64,000 nt of DNA from Ktedonospora formicarum (GCF_016587355.1 NZ_BNJF01000001.1:1860001-1924000); one strand, 5' to 3'. Shown: positions 1-9,655, counted from the first letter of the stretch. The notes: a model not told the origin generated them from the sequence alone. Numbers and translations: made by a program.

Positions 1-1125
<1,125 letters not shown>

Positions 1126-1191
1126 TTATGCGGAAACCTGGGCATGCCATTCGGGCGGCATTAGTCTTCGCATAAGACATAGACAATTTAA

Positions 1192-2337
1192 TTAGGATTG
1201 CTGTAGTGCTACTGCCATCTGCTCCCATTCTTTGAGGAAAGCATCATGGCCGTGAGGCGAGTCAAGTTCAATATAAGTCGCATCCCCGCCAAGAGCGCTC
1301 ACCTTTTCAGCCAGCGCGCGCACATGCTTGGCCGGGAAGAGAAAATCCGTATTGATCCCAATAAACAACGCTTTGCTACTGATACGCGCCAGGGCAGCCT
1401 CCAAAGATGAGAAGCCTTCGCTAATATCAAAGAGATCCATCGCCCGACTCAGGTAGATATAGCTATTCGCATCGAAGCGTCGCGCCAGCGAGCCCCCCTG
1501 GTGATAGAGATAGTTCTCAACATCGAAGCGTCCACCCAGATCCGGGTGCGCGGTTGGCGAAACAACCTCCTCTCTCCTGGCTTCATGTCGCCCAAAGCGC
1601 TGGTCCATCGAGACCTCACTCTGATATGTAATCATAGCAAGCATTCGCGCGATGGCAAGTCCTGTCGCGGGCGCGCGTTCAGCGGCATAGTCGCCACAAT
1701 TCCAGAGAGGATCAGCCATGATGACCTGGCGCGCAACCTCGTTAAAGGCGATTCCCTGGGCGGAGAGAGCCGCCGAAGCGGCAATAACCACCACCCGTTG
1801 TACCATCTCTGGATAGAGCACAGCCCAGGTAAGCGCCTGCTGCCCCCCAATCGAGCCACCATAGACGCTTGCCAGTTGCCGTACCCCCAGATCTTCCAAC
1901 AAAGCATGTTGCGCGCGCACCATATCGTGTATGGTGATAAGCGGAAAGCGCATGCCATATGGGCGCTCGGTGCGCGGATCTATCGAGGCAGGACCAGTAC
2001 TACCACTGCATCCCCCCAGTACATTTGCGCACACCACAAAATAGCGATCCGTATCAATAGGACGTCCCGGACCAATCAATAGATTCCACCAGGCCGCTTT
2101 GGGATCGTCTGGTCGCTCCGTATCATGTGCATGTGTATCCCCGGTTAAGGCGTGTGTAATCAAAATCGCGTTTGTGCCCAGCGCGTTTAACGTACCCCAG
2201 GTCTCATAAGTAATCTGAATTGGACCAAGTAAGCCCCCTCGTTGAAGCGAGAGACGATCCAGAGAGAATGTATGCACCTGCTGTTGTTCCAGAATAGGGA
2301 TCTGCACCATTTTGGTATAGTTCAATTGTGCGACCAT
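1192..2337 (-). CDS. metX: Homoserine O-acetyltransferase MetX
   Basis: Alpha/beta-hydrolase that transfers an acetyl (or succinyl) group to homoserine, the committed step of methionine synthesis; its product is the substrate of MetY next door. 381 aa, normal length. Seen: LITHALTGDTH, the nucleophile elbow GGSIGGQQ (Ser about 162), an acid loop INTDFLFP and the terminal SPHGHDAFL histidine. Start ATG 2337 has AAGGAG seven bases upstream. The acyl-donor specificity (acetyl or succinyl) cannot be read with certainty; acetyl fits the metY neighbour. It lies directly downstream of a Met T-box and a SAM-I riboswitch, so it is expected to be expressed only when both methionyl-tRNA charging and SAM are low. 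Confidence 0.95.
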   Translation of the reverse strand: MVAQLNYTKMVQIPILEQQQVHTFSLDRLSLQRGGLLGPIQITYETWGTLNALGTNAILITHALTGDTHAHDTERPDDPKAAWWNLLIGPGRPIDTDRYFVVCANVLGGCSGSTGPASIDPRTERPYGMRFPLITIHDMVRAQHALLEDLGVRQLASVYGGSIGGQQALTWAVLYPEMVQRVVVIAASAALSAQGIAFNEVARQVIMADPLWNCGDYAAERAPATGLAIARMLAMITYQSEVSMDQRFGRHEARREEVVSPTAHPDLGGRFDVENYLYHQGGSLARRFDANSYIYLSRAMDLFDISEGFSSLEAALARISSKALFIGINTDFLFPAKHVRALAEKVSALGGDATYIELDSPHGHDAFLKEWEQMAVALQQS

Positions 2338-2486
2338 GCGCGCGCTCCTTCTTCATGCTTGCCAGGCATCCGTCTGCTATGTCTCGTCACAATTCACGGC
2401 AGACGTGCAACGCCACAACACTACGTGTCTTCTACACTAACAAGCCAAAACCATTCAACTACTTGCTATACCCGAAGGGCGAAAGG

Positions 2487-2522
2487 TAAAAAAACACCCT
2501 CACCCAGTACAGGGGCGAGGGT
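2487..2522 (-). terminator. T-box-controlled terminator before metX
   Basis: On the minus strand ACCCTCGCCC pairs with GGGTGAGGGT around a 7-base loop and is followed by seven Ts. It sits just after the T-box antiterminator sequence, as expected for T-box attenuation. Confidence 0.9.
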
Positions 2523-2780
2523 AAGACGTGTCTTCGCGGTACCACCCTGATTTTGCCGGCACTTCGCAGTGTCGACCTTAAGGAGTGTCACCAGAGATAT
2601 TGCTCTTATTTGCCTATCTGGAGACACTCAAGCCTATAACGTAGCTACACGGCTCGATCTACTGATCCATTCCCACACACCATGCACATGTGAGAGGCGT
2701 TCGATCTGCAACTCCGAGGTCATATTCAATGCTGGAATGGCGCTGACCGTCTCATCATCGTCAACTCGCTGTAGCCACCC
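2487..2780 (-). promoter_or_regulatory. T-box leader, methionine-specific
   Basis: Tests tRNA-Met charging before transcription enters metX. The T-box sequence AGGGTGGTACCGCG (2535-2548, minus) is followed by a G/C-rich terminator and T run. On the 5' side the specifier context GAAT-ATG-ACCTCGGAGT places an ATG (Met) codon at 2721-2723, in the position the specifier occupies in other T-boxes. The acceptor-binding bulge reads TGGT, which pairs with ACCA, the 3' end of a tRNA with discriminator A such as tRNA-Met. The exact 5' boundary of stem I is estimated. Confidence 0.9.
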
Positions 2781-2908
2781 TTGACATTTACTCGTCCTCT
2801 TCTCCGTCTTTCTTTTGCACCTGCATACACGGAGATTGGCTCATATCCAGGAGGTATTTTATGGAGGAACTGGGCTTCTATATGGGGTATGATTGTATTT
2901 TTGGGTAA

Positions 2909-2931
2909 CAAAAAACCCCTTTTGCAGGGGC
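2909..2931 (-). terminator. SAM riboswitch expression-platform terminator
   Basis: Minus strand GCCCCT-GCAAA-AGGGG followed by a run of Ts, about 20 bases after the SAM-I aptamer. When SAM is bound P1 forms, freeing CCCCT to make this hairpin. Confidence 0.88.
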
Positions 2932-2949
2932 TTCGCAACTTTGCTCTTC

Positions 2950-3060
2950 CCCTCATCTCGCAAAGCGTTTTGCTTTGCCGGAATTGGCACCCTTCGCGCA
3001 TCATTGCCGTGGGTTGCCGGGCTTCACAGGGCCGTATCCCTCCACCTCTCTGGATGAGAG
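2950..3060 (-). promoter_or_regulatory. SAM-I (S-box) riboswitch
   Basis: Binds S-adenosylmethionine in nascent RNA. Minus strand shows the conserved order: P1 strand CTCATC (3053-3058), AGAGAGGTGGAGGGA, CGGCCC-TGTGAAGCCCGGCAACC, then GGTGCCAATTCC, GGCAAAGC and the closing P1 strand GATGAG (2952-2957). Bases AGGGG at 2949-2953 overlap the P1 3' strand and can instead pair with CCCCT of the following terminator, giving a plausible antiterminator. It lies upstream of the T-box on the same transcript. Confidence 0.93.
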
Positions 3061-3102
3061 CAGCTTTCTCAAACTGCGTATATAGGTTGTACCAAAGTGC
3101 AA

Positions 3103-3118
3103 TGTTTCATGTGAAACG
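3103..3118. promoter_or_regulatory. 16-bp palindrome resembling parS / operator
   Basis: TGTTTCATGTGAAACG differs from the ParB-binding parS consensus TGTTNCACGTGAAACA at two positions (C to T in the centre, last A to G). It falls just downstream of the predicted transcription start of the metXY leader, where an operator could also sit. A repressor site is the alternative reading. Confidence 0.4.
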
Positions 3119-3129
3119 TATTACACATA

Positions 3130-3159
3130 AGTATAAACAACGCCTTGCGGCTTTGTCAA
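3130..3159 (-). promoter_or_regulatory. Promoter of the riboswitch-T-box-metXY unit
   Basis: Minus strand TTGACA (3159-3154), 18-base spacer, TATACT (3135-3130). This is a near-consensus sigma-A type promoter about 70 bases upstream of the SAM-I aptamer, within the gap after the MocR gene. Confidence 0.75.
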
Positions 3160-3186
3160 GGCCAATTTGCAGAGAAAATGTAACTC

Positions 3187-4787
3187 TCACACCATCGGCA
3201 TGCGTTCAATGTGCAACCCATCCTGCTCATCGCGTGGCGTGCGCCGCGATTCTAACCGGCGCATAGCATCTCCAATTCGCCTGATGCCTTCAGCGATCAA
3301 GACTTCGTTGCTGGCGGCATAGCTCAGGCGAATATACTGACGCCCGCCTCCGTCGATATGGAAAGGCTCGCCCAGCACAAAGGCCACCCCTTCTTGTGCC
3401 GACTCACGCAGCAGTGTGCGCGCGCGCATATCGCCTGGAAGGCGACACCAGAGATGAAACCCTCCGCGTGGGAGATTGACCCGTGTCCCCGCAGGCCAAT
3501 ACTTCTGAATGGCCTGAAACATGGTATCCCTTTGCAGGCGGTACTGGCGTCGCACGTCTACAAGATGCTCATCAAGTACGCCACGATGCAAAATCTCCGC
3601 GACCAGCCATTGCCCTAACGCAGTGGTGTTCAGATCAAAGATCTGTTTGTGCAGCGATAGGCGCTCAATAAGTGGTTCAGGGGCGGCGATCCACGCTACC
3701 CGCAGACCCGGCGCCAGAAGTTTAGAATAAGTACTGAGATAGAGCACATTGCCCCGCGTGTCGAGCGCCTTGAGAGGATGAGGGGCATCGCCCTCCAGAT
3801 ATAGCTCACCATAGGGATCATCCTCCAGGATTGGTATCTGATAGCGGCGAGCCAGCAGCAATAAGCGCCGTCGACGCTCTGGCGACATAATGACCCCCGT
3901 GGGGTTCTGAAAGGTGGGCAGCGTATAGATTAAGCGCGGATTGCGCCGGGCTAGAATCGTTTCAAGCAGATCAACGCGCATCCCTTCACTATCAATAGGG
4001 ACGCCTATCACACGCGCCCCAGCGCACGAAAGGTCTGAATCGCGCCCAGGTAGGTTGGGACTTCCACCACCACCTCATCGCCAGGATGCAGCAGGAAACG
4101 CCCTATCAGACCAATGCCTTGCGTCGACCCAGAAAGAATCAGGATATGTTGCCAATCGACCGCTACTCCGCGCTGACGCATGCGCTGCGCGATCTCTCTT
4201 CTCAGGCTTTGCAAGCCCTCGACCGGACAATAGCCCAGAGCACTCTGGCGCTCCTGCAACAGACCATCCTCGACAATTCGACTCAACATCTCGGCTGGTA
4301 AGAGTGCCTCAGCTGGAGTCGCAGCCGCCAGCGAAATCACCTCCTGCTGCTCTCCCAGAGAAGTAATCTCGCCCATCAGGCGCGCATCATGCCCTAGCGC
4401 CAACTCTTCTTCCGCCGACAGACTAAAGAGCCAAGATGGCATGTCCTGCTCATATGGCTCATCCTCCAGATCATGCACCAGATAATTACGTTTGACCAGG
4501 GTTCCGCGTCCAACGTGCCCTTCTATCAAGCCCTCGCTCGCCAGTTCATTGTAGGCGTTCATCACTGTGGTCCGGTTGACATGCAATTCCTGAGCCAGAG
4601 CACGCTCTGTTGGCAAACGCGTCCCCTCGGCTAATTCCCCCTCCAGGATGGCTGTGCGCAGACGCTCATAAATCTGACGATAGAGCGGAATCGCTGCCGT
4701 ACGATCCAGTTGGATCATAGCTGATACAGCGGCGGTAAATAGAGGGAGCGGTTGATGCTCCTGTGGTGGATTGACTTTGCGAACCAT
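3187..4787 (-). CDS. MocR/GntR-family PLP-domain transcription regulator, frame broken
   Basis: N-terminal winged-helix GntR domain (residues about 30-95: PLYRQIYERLR, LPTERALAQEL, NRTTVMNAYNELASEGLI) fused to a class I aminotransferase-like domain with the PLP lysine in STYSKLLAPG. The frame is interrupted at 4008-4011: the first part ends ALGRV-TGA and the second begins at an overlapping GTG reading IGVPIDSEG. Adding one base (GTGTG to GTGGTG) would give an uninterrupted RALGRVVIGVPIDSEG and a protein of about 533 aa, normal for MocR. It could be a real mutation, a sequence error or, less likely, a translationally coupled pair (the stop and GTG overlap by four bases but without a clear Shine-Dalgarno). 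Start ATG 4787 has GGGAGGAAAAAGG upstream. Its target is unknown; ATTGGC repeats upstream suggest self-regulation. Confidence 0.85.
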
Positions 4788-4801
4788 CCTTTTTCCTCCC
4801 T

Positions 4802-4977
4802 ATTGGCTGATACCAATCGCTCCTTGCAGCTCTGAAACCCAGAGAAGATTTCTACCATAACTATACCAGCCAATCGCATTGAGCGCACAGGCCAATATGT
4901 CAAATTGGGAAGAGCCAATACAACACAAAGAGGGAGCATAGCATTGCTGCCACACTCCCATTGTTTATCGTATTGGC
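4802..4977. promoter_or_regulatory. Repeated ATTGGC/GCCAAT boxes upstream of mocR
   Basis: Six copies of the hexamer or a one-base variant: ATTGGC 4802, ACCAAT 4812 (the pair forms an inverted repeat), GCCAAT 4869, 4891 and 4914 (22-23 bases apart, about two helical turns) and ATTGGC 4972. MocR regulators commonly bind spaced direct repeats near their own promoter, so these are candidate operators; this is inference. Confidence 0.5.
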
Positions 4978-5006
4978 CTCTAGCGCGGATTGAGCGCTGG
5001 ATCAGA

Positions 5007-5255
5007 CTACGCCTGCCGAGAAGGCTGGGCGAAGCGAATATAGTTTCCAGAAGGGGGACGCTGCCCAATCAGCAGGTAGAGCAGAGAGCCAACTATCGGG
5101 ATTAACCAGACAATCAACAACCAGACCAGTTTCCCCATGGGGGAGTGCTCATCCTCCCATATCATTACGGTCTCTATGATATGGCTTACGACCGGTAGAA
5201 ACACACAGATGAGGAACAAGACGGTATTAAAAAAACAGCCTCGACTGCCATTCAT
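5007..5255 (-). CDS. Small membrane protein with PLDc_N-like domain
   Basis: 82 aa. Two hydrophobic segments: VLFLICVFLPVVSHI and, after a short polar stretch, LVWLLIVWLIPIVGSLLYLL followed by GQR. The second matches the pattern of the PLDc_N family (phospholipase D-nuclease N-terminal), found alone in many small bacterial membrane proteins of unknown role. An upstream in-frame start (5282) is possible, but AAGGAG lies nine bases before the ATG at 5255, which decides for the shorter form. It stands alone between mocR and the histidine kinase. Confidence 0.75.
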   Translation of the reverse strand: MNGSRGCFFNTVLFLICVFLPVVSHIIETVMIWEDEHSPMGKLVWLLIVWLIPIVGSLLYLLIGQRPPSGNYIRFAQPSRQA

Positions 5256-5494
5256 TTCTCTATACTCCTTTACATAAAGCATCTAACACATACTGTTTTA
5301 GCTATATATATCTTTTTATATTACTTTCCATCGATAGATCCTACATTTTCTCCGCCTGACTACTTACTATACGGGGAGCACTCACTTTTCGTTGCATGAA
5401 GCTTTGTTTTTAAAAGCACTCGCGCCTTTTTCCTTGCTACATAGAGATCAAACGTAGAAAGCAAGCAAAGATCAAATTGATAGCGGGTGGGCAG

Positions 5495-6877
5495 TCATTC
5501 AGAGGTGGTGCGTAAGGTAAAATGGAAGATCGAGCCCACGCCTGGGGCGCTCTCCACCCAGACCTTACCGCCATGTAAAAGGACAATCTCACGCACAAGC
5601 GAGAGGCCAAAACCATGTTCATCGGCCATGCCCGTATCGGAGGGCAAACGCTTGGTATTTGCAAACACTTCGTCCAGCTTTTCGGCTGGCATCCCAATCC
5701 CTTGATCGCCTACGCTGACATGCACAAACTGATCTTCAAGATCGCTGGTGACTGTAATCACCCCTCCCTCAGGCGAGTACCTGATCGCATTGTCCAGCAT
5801 AGTCACCAGCACCAGCAATAGCTTCTCGCGGTCTCCCCAAAGAATAGGCAGCGCCCGTGCGAGCTGAAGCTGAAAGGTATGCCGTTGTGTATGCTGCCGC
5901 ATACGCGCCACAACTTCATTGATCAGCGCGTTCAGATCAAACCAGTACGGCTCCAGGCAAATATGATCCTTTACCAGGTTATCAAGCTCCACCATATCAT
6001 TGATAAGGCTCTTTAAGCGGAACGCGTTCCCGCGAATATCCGTCGCCACCTCCTTCACCTCCATGGGGCGAAGATCACGGTGCAGCAAAGTCTCACTCAA
6101 ACTTTGGATACTACCCAGAGCCGCGCGCAGGTCATGGCTGGCGAACGAGACAAAGGTGCTTTTGATATGATTGGTCATCGTCAGCTTAGCGTTAGCATCC
6201 TGAAGGGCCGAGATGGCTTCATCACGCTCATGCTGGGCATGTTCGCGCTCAACTAGCAACGACGCCAGATGTGCCACACACAGCAATAACGATTCATCGT
6301 CCGACGATAAGACAGGCTTACCCGCGCCATAATCGATAAGGAGAACACCCAGGAGTTGCTGGCGATGTAAAATAGGAACAATCAATTTATACGAAGGCTG
6401 ATCGCTAAAGAGCGTGGTATCTGGCTTTAATATGCGATTCTGATAGAGCTGCCTGACACGTTCCTCGCCACCAACAAGGGCGTTAAGTGAAGCGTTCTGC
6501 AAACGATTCTGCCAGAGAAGCTCGTGATCGGGAGTCAGACTCATAATCGTCGTAGGGTGGAGCAAGTGTGTCTCTGAATCAAAGAGGAGGACACCAACGC
6601 AATCACAATCCAGCATACTCAATGGCAATTCAACCAATCCATGCTCAAGTTGGGCCGCCGACTGGGAGGATTGGAAAGCACAGGCAGATTGGGAGAAGAT
6701 AGCCCCCTCGCCCTGGCTCTCGATAATCAAGGCTTCAGCCATCGAGATGAGCACGCGTAACCCATGCAGTGAGCGGTGCTCTGCATTATGTGCCTCTCCA
6801 GATGAGACGAGGGGAGCAGGCGTCACACGCCTGCCCTGCTCTTGAGATTTTTGGCCCCATTGTTTGCCTTGCGCCAT
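5495..6877 (-). CDS. Soluble GAF-domain sensor histidine kinase
   Basis: 460 aa. A GAF-like sensory domain (about 35-210) precedes a short coiled coil, a HisKA dimerisation domain with the phospho-accepting His near 248 (FASHDLRAALGS) and an HATPase_c domain with N box DNAIRYSPEGG, G1 DQGIGM and G2 HGFGLSLVREI. No membrane segment, so it is cytoplasmic. AAGGAA precedes the ATG. No response regulator is adjacent, so it is an orphan here and its partner and signal are unknown. Neither the small membrane gene downstream nor the HD gene upstream is close enough to force an operon. Confidence 0.9.
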   Translation of the reverse strand: MAQGKQWGQKSQEQGRRVTPAPLVSSGEAHNAEHRSLHGLRVLISMAEALIIESQGEGAIFSQSACAFQSSQSAAQLEHGLVELPLSMLDCDCVGVLLFDSETHLLHPTTIMSLTPDHELLWQNRLQNASLNALVGGEERVRQLYQNRILKPDTTLFSDQPSYKLIVPILHRQQLLGVLLIDYGAGKPVLSSDDESLLLCVAHLASLLVEREHAQHERDEAISALQDANAKLTMTNHIKSTFVSFASHDLRAALGSIQSLSETLLHRDLRPMEVKEVATDIRGNAFRLKSLINDMVELDNLVKDHICLEPYWFDLNALINEVVARMRQHTQRHTFQLQLARALPILWGDREKLLLVLVTMLDNAIRYSPEGGVITVTSDLEDQFVHVSVGDQGIGMPAEKLDEVFANTKRLPSDTGMADEHGFGLSLVREIVLLHGGKVWVESAPGVGSIFHFTLRTTSE

Positions 6878-7008
6878 CGCCTATTCCTTCATGTGCTAAT
6901 ACGTTTAGATTATGCAAAGCCTGACTAGCAAAGAAGCATTTCTATGTCTAGTGTAGACACAAGGCAAAGGCAATGATAGATACAGCCAGCAAGGGAGGCT
7001 AAAGAGCA

Positions 7009-7578
7009 CTACTGCCAGAAGGAAAAGGTATAATTCCGCTCCTGGAGGTATGTTTTGAACCACGCCACGGGGTCCTGGCTCTTCGATTCTGTATAACTAT
7101 CAGCCAGGAAAAAGCGCGCATAGAGAGGAAGCGCATCGCCAAGCTTAGACAAAAGAGCGGACATACGCTCTTCGGCGTGATGCCAGCGATCCTTACGAGC
7201 ACCCAGCCGCCAGCTATTATACGCTTCATCATGTAATTCGATGATATTCAATAAGACCGGATCGTGGATATAGCGCTCCGCAAACTTGCGCGCGATAAAG
7301 GCATGGTGGTTTGAGCCAATTTTTGGGCGTGACTCATCGACGCGATATTTGAAGGCATCATGTATCAAAGCGATCAGGCGTAGCGCCTCACGCTCCTCGG
7401 CTGTAGGCGCGGGTCGCTGGTACTCTATATTCTCAAGCACATCCGCGATATGAAATTTGACCGGCCCCTCAAGGTGACCGGTTCGAGGCTTCCCCCACGC
7501 CACCCCTGCCAGCCACTCAGGGTCCTCAGCTATTTTGTGCTCCAAAGCAGTCTCCAGAGTAAAGGGTAGCGAAATCAT
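7009..7578 (-). CDS. HD-domain metal-dependent phosphohydrolase
   Basis: 189 aa. Histidines and aspartates in HD order: GPVKFHIADVLENI, then the HD pair LIALIHDAFKYR, NHHAFIARKFAERY and IIELHDEAYNSW. The family hydrolyses phosphate esters, often of nucleotides, using one or two metals; substrate cannot be inferred. GGGAGGGAC immediately precedes the ATG at 7578. It is 50 bases downstream of the FemX-like gene on the same strand and may be co-transcribed with it. Confidence 0.8.
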   Translation of the reverse strand: MISLPFTLETALEHKIAEDPEWLAGVAWGKPRTGHLEGPVKFHIADVLENIEYQRPAPTAEEREALRLIALIHDAFKYRVDESRPKIGSNHHAFIARKFAERYIHDPVLLNIIELHDEAYNSWRLGARKDRWHHAEERMSALLSKLGDALPLYARFFLADSYTESKSQDPVAWFKTYLQERNYTFSFWQ

Positions 7579-7628
7579 GTCCCTCCCAGATAATTCTCAT
7601 CAGCCAAACAAAGATAGATGTAATCAGG

Positions 7629-8699
7629 CTATACAAATCTGCTTGCGAGCTTCATTGCCAGTGGATTATAAACATATTGATATCCCCCCACAAATTGTAC
7701 TACGCGTCCACCCCAACCCCGTTTAAAGCGATAGACACCCGCCATCGCCTCATCCTCAGCTTCAGTATCGGGAATACCCCAGAAATCGTAGCGCACGGCC
7801 CCATTTGCCTTCACCCAGCGAATCGCCTCCCATTGCAGGAGATAATTAGGCATCAATTGCCGCTTCTCGTTACTCGACGCCCCATACATATAGATACCCT
7901 CCCGAGCATAGCGCGAGACAAAAATGCCAGCGAGCAGTTGCCCTTCATGCTCAGCCAGATAGAGGCGTAAGCGATCATCCGCACGATACAGTTGCCAGGC
8001 ACGCTGATAATACCGCAACGAATGAATGCCAAACTTATCGCGCTCGCTTGTGGTCTCCATTAACGCGTACCAGGATTGGACATCCTCCAACGTCTCAGCC
8101 AACCGAATAGTAACCCCGCGCTTACGAGCCAGCCGTACGTTGTAACGCCACTTCTCCTTCATCTGAGACAATAACATCTCCTCTGAAGGCTCAAGATCGA
8201 GTTGAATTGTCCGCAATGGTTGCACTGAGGGAAGAGATTGCATCCCCTCACGCTCGAAATAAGCACGCGTCTGTTCACCCAGGGGAGTCTCCGCCTCCAG
8301 ATCACATTCAAAACGCAGGGCCAACGCACCATGCCGCCGCAGGAATGGATGCAAGCGCGCGAAGAAGAGATCACGTATTTCCACTTGCGTCCAATCCAAA
8401 ACGGGCCCTTTGGGGATATATGCCAGATGCCCTAGTTGTACCGGAACGCGTGGGGCCGTGCGGCGCAACACCTGAACCCCTGCGACGAGCTGTTGCCGCT
8501 CATCAAATAAGCCCAGGCGTAGCGGCCTCCAGGTAGCGGACGCCTTGAGATCGCCCCAGGTCCAACTCTGAAGGAGATGCCCATGCTCATGCTCCATCAC
8601 AAAACGCTCCCAGAGCCACCGTTCCGAAAGCGTAAGAGGGCGAAACGTATACTTTTCTTCACCAAAAGCCATGCTGATACACCAACTTTCCCAACCCAT
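7629..8699 (-). CDS. FemAB/FemX-like aminoacyltransferase (GNAT fold)
   Basis: 356 aa, the usual length for single-domain Fem ligases. Two GNAT-like halves: an N-terminal one (about 20-170) and a C-terminal one containing MKEKWRYNVRLARKRG, LYLAEHEGQLLAGIFVSRY, MYGASSNEKRQLMPNYLLQW and YDFWGIPD, all typical of enzymes that add amino acids from charged tRNA to lipid II or, in related forms, to other acceptors. Cytoplasmic, no signal peptide. The start is uncertain: ATG 8699 and ATG 8672 both lack a strong ribosome site. A role in peptidoglycan cross-bridges fits a monoderm envelope with the two large PBPs elsewhere in the window. Confidence 0.85.
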   Translation of the reverse strand: MGWESWCISMAFGEEKYTFRPLTLSERWLWERFVMEHEHGHLLQSWTWGDLKASATWRPLRLGLFDERQQLVAGVQVLRRTAPRVPVQLGHLAYIPKGPVLDWTQVEIRDLFFARLHPFLRRHGALALRFECDLEAETPLGEQTRAYFEREGMQSLPSVQPLRTIQLDLEPSEEMLLSQMKEKWRYNVRLARKRGVTIRLAETLEDVQSWYALMETTSERDKFGIHSLRYYQRAWQLYRADDRLRLYLAEHEGQLLAGIFVSRYAREGIYMYGASSNEKRQLMPNYLLQWEAIRWVKANGAVRYDFWGIPDTEAEDEAMAGVYRFKRGWGGRVVQFVGGYQYVYNPLAMKLASRFV

Positions 8700-9015
8700 A
8701 AACGCGCCTATAGTTAGTACCTTTATGATATCACCAAATAGCGAACCTATCGCCTATTTAAGCGCCATGCCATCCACATAGGTGGTATGTAATAGGTTTA
8801 GAGGTAAACGTCGTTATCAGGAGCAATTTGGTATTGGCGCAGGTTGCATGAAGGCAATACGGGGTGAAAAACCGGCGGAACGCGGGCGGCCCGCGCCATG
8901 CACGCGCCAGGTTGGCGTGTACACGTCGCGAATCCACCCGCGTTCCTTCTTGCTCAGATCTTGCACTCCGCGCCAGGAGTGGCGAGGCCCGGCCCGTAAG
9001 CTGAACCCGCCAGAC

Positions 9016-9129
9016 TCACCTCTTCGGGCGGATCACGATGGTGTCCGGGTCCTCGTCCTCGTCGTCGTCCGGCGACAGGGCGACGACGGAGGGAGAGGTG
9101 AACTTGTTCTGCCAGGAGTCGCGCCGCAT
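9016..9129 (-). CDS. 37-aa acidic protein of foreign codon usage, function unknown
   Basis: ATG 9129 is preceded by AAGGAGGAG at ideal spacing. The product begins MRRDSWQNKF, has an acidic middle (DDDEDEDPD) and ends IVIRPKR. Nearly every codon ends in G or C, a streptomycete-like pattern that the surrounding genes do not show, which supports real coding and recent transfer. Short length and an acidic segment recall peptide precursors, but no modification enzyme lies nearby, so no function is proposed. A longer in-frame start at 9231 is less likely. Confidence 0.5.
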   Translation of the reverse strand: MRRDSWQNKFTSPSVVALSPDDDEDEDPDTIVIRPKR

Positions 9130-9418
9130 GGCGAACTCCTCCTTCCGTGCGAGAGGTTTCGTGCATGACACGAGCAATCGGTTTGGCCTATCCTTCTGCG
9201 GTACAAAAGGAGATTCATCGATGAGAGGCAAGCGGCCAACTCACCTCAGGGTTCCTCCTGTATCCTCCGCGATGTCTCAACGTACTGACACACGGGGGAA
9301 CTGCGTACGGGCTGAACCAGAACCCGGTCACCTGCTCACTCGCGAACAGAGTCAGCTTTTTTTGCTCGATGGGTGACGGACCGATATACTCAGATCTTAG
9401 TATAGTGGAGAGATAGGC

Positions 9419-9470
9419 AAGAAACAAGCCCAAATCTTCCCTATGGAGGGAAGATTTGGGCTTGTTTCTT
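9419..9470. repeat. 24-bp perfect inverted repeat (hairpin)
   Basis: Arms 9419-9442 and 9447-9470 with a 4-base loop ATGG, followed by TTTTGC on the plus strand. It has the form of an intrinsic terminator, but no convincing plus-strand gene precedes it; it may insulate the trkA promoter. Confidence 0.7.
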
Positions 9471-9569
9471 TTGCATGGTATCTCAGGAAATGATAGAGAC
9501 ACTCATGCCGCTTCTCACCGTGGTATAGATGAACCAGCCCCAGAATTTCCAAGTGGATATTGTTGCCTT

Positions 9570-9598
9570 ATGCCAGTGGTGAGTGGGTATGCTACAAT
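9570..9598 (+). promoter_or_regulatory. Promoter of the trkA pair
   Basis: Extended -10 TATGCTACAAT at 9588-9598 with ATGCCA at 9570-9575, 17 bases before the -10 hexamer. The promoter of the CopCD-type gene at 25141-25169 has the same TGCCAG ... TATGCTACA layout. Confidence 0.55.
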
Positions 9599-9655
9599 AC
9601 AGATTGGATATCACCTATATCCTAGAAGCGGTCACTGACCGGCAGGAGGAATTCC

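Larger units (their letters stand above)
8700..9655. other. Long intergenic region with high-GC patch
   Basis: Between divergent femX-like and trkA genes. It contains a G/C-rich block (about 8860-9180) unlike its flanks, the small gene at 9016-9129, a 24-bp perfect hairpin at 9419-9470 and a promoter before trkA. Downstream of the small gene on the minus strand another short frame reads LSKKERGWIRDVYTPTW with no start in the right place, possibly a remnant. Confidence 0.6.

Noticed and set aside
1501..2082. 193-codon plus-strand open frame
   Set aside because: Antisense to metX.
4008..4787. MocR halves as two real, coupled genes
   Set aside because: The GTGA overlap looks like coupling, but the aminotransferase fold would be cut mid-domain and a single added base restores a perfect family sequence.
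8860..9260. Possible c-di-AMP riboswitch upstream of trkA
   Set aside because: The G/C-rich patch was checked for ydaO-type conserved segments; none could be lined up and its coding signal is on the other strand.
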